DNA from: Lachnospiraceae bacterium UBA7205 | GTDB taxonomy: Bacteria; Bacillota; Clostridia; Lachnospirales; Lachnospiraceae | Assembly (NCBI GenBank): GCA_002490665.1 | Contig: DKUL01000064.1 | Location: 1-52,201 of the forward strand | Length of the DNA stretch: 52,201 nucleotides | Reading direction: 5' to 3' | Shown here: piece by piece, positions 52,170 through 52,201 of the stretch | Layout of the letters: each line of letters opens with the position of its first letter | How positions within the stretch are numbered: the first letter of the stretch is position 1 | The notes under the pieces: model-generated | Told to the model about the DNA's origin: nothing | Database searches by the model: none | The model's input: the letters and a program-made list of their open reading frames with translations, nothing else | Program-made: the position numbers and the translations under genes

Positions 52170-52201
52170 TGCACCAGCCGCAGCCGCAAAGCGGCATATT
52201 T

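Noticed and set aside
1..52201. CRISPR arrays, insertion sequences and prophage genes
   Set aside because: No regularly spaced direct repeats, transposase, integrase or phage structural genes were seen.

Overview
The window looks like chromosomal core sequence from a clostridial Firmicute, most likely a Lachnospiraceae-type gut anaerobe. I infer this from the gene set: an endonuclease-type MutL with no MutH, an MreBCD-PBP2-MinCDE-RodA-MgsA morphogenesis block, a SepF cluster, a GGGtGRT protein with its Fe-S scaffold partner, strong AGGAGG-type ribosome binding sites and moderate G+C. No species call is possible from sequence alone. All genes but the first lie on the minus strand, so in transcription order the window reads from high to low coordinates.

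Layout, in coordinate order. 1-2.7 kb: an AI-2E-type membrane transporter on plus, convergent with a solitary HTH-Panacea regulator or antitoxin that has a consensus promoter buried in a perfect inverted repeat. 2.9-6.8 kb: an ECF sigma factor, a membrane protein, an ABC ATPase, an ABC permease and a small zinc-ribbon protein in one operon. 6.9-8.65 kb: a DUF2828 (TROVE/vWA-like) gene directly downstream of, and apparently co-transcribed with, a tRNA-Ile(UAU) gene carrying a 45-nt insertion in its anticodon stem. 8.8-12.1 kb: cytidylate-kinase-like protein, RluD-type pseudouridine synthase, LspA and AroB. 12.1-16.9 kb: SepF, YggS, an HlyD-like envelope protein, a small P-loop protein, a D,D-carboxypeptidase lipoprotein and methylglyoxal synthase. 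17-26.1 kb: the cell-shape and division block radC-mreB-mreC-mreD-PBP2-minC-minD-minE-(rodA). 26.3-33.3 kb: mutS-mutL-miaA followed by an aluminium-resistance/PLP enzyme. 33.4-40 kb: an apparently inserted block (SulP transporter, response regulator, ABC exporter, histidine kinase, AAA/DUF4143 ATPase) that separates miaB from mutS. 40-52 kb: miaB, an MFS exporter with a candidate leader peptide, GGGtGRT plus Fe-S scaffold protein, a left-handed beta-helix acyltransferase-like protein, a topoisomerase III with four C-terminal zinc modules, aspartate-semialdehyde dehydrogenase and argininosuccinate lyase.

The gene products cover envelope synthesis and septum placement (Mre, PBP2, RodA, Min, SepF, LspA, carboxypeptidase), mismatch repair with tRNA modification (MutS, MutL, MiaA, MiaB), and two envelope-stress-like regulated ABC systems.

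The most unusual item is the tRNA-Ile(UAU) gene at 8533-8650. Removing 45 nt at one unambiguous point restores a perfect 73-nt cloverleaf. The insertion is far too short for a known bacterial tRNA intron, and the gene leads into a TROVE/vWA-like protein gene. A second item is a 26-codon leader ORF with mutually exclusive stem-loops ahead of the MFS exporter.
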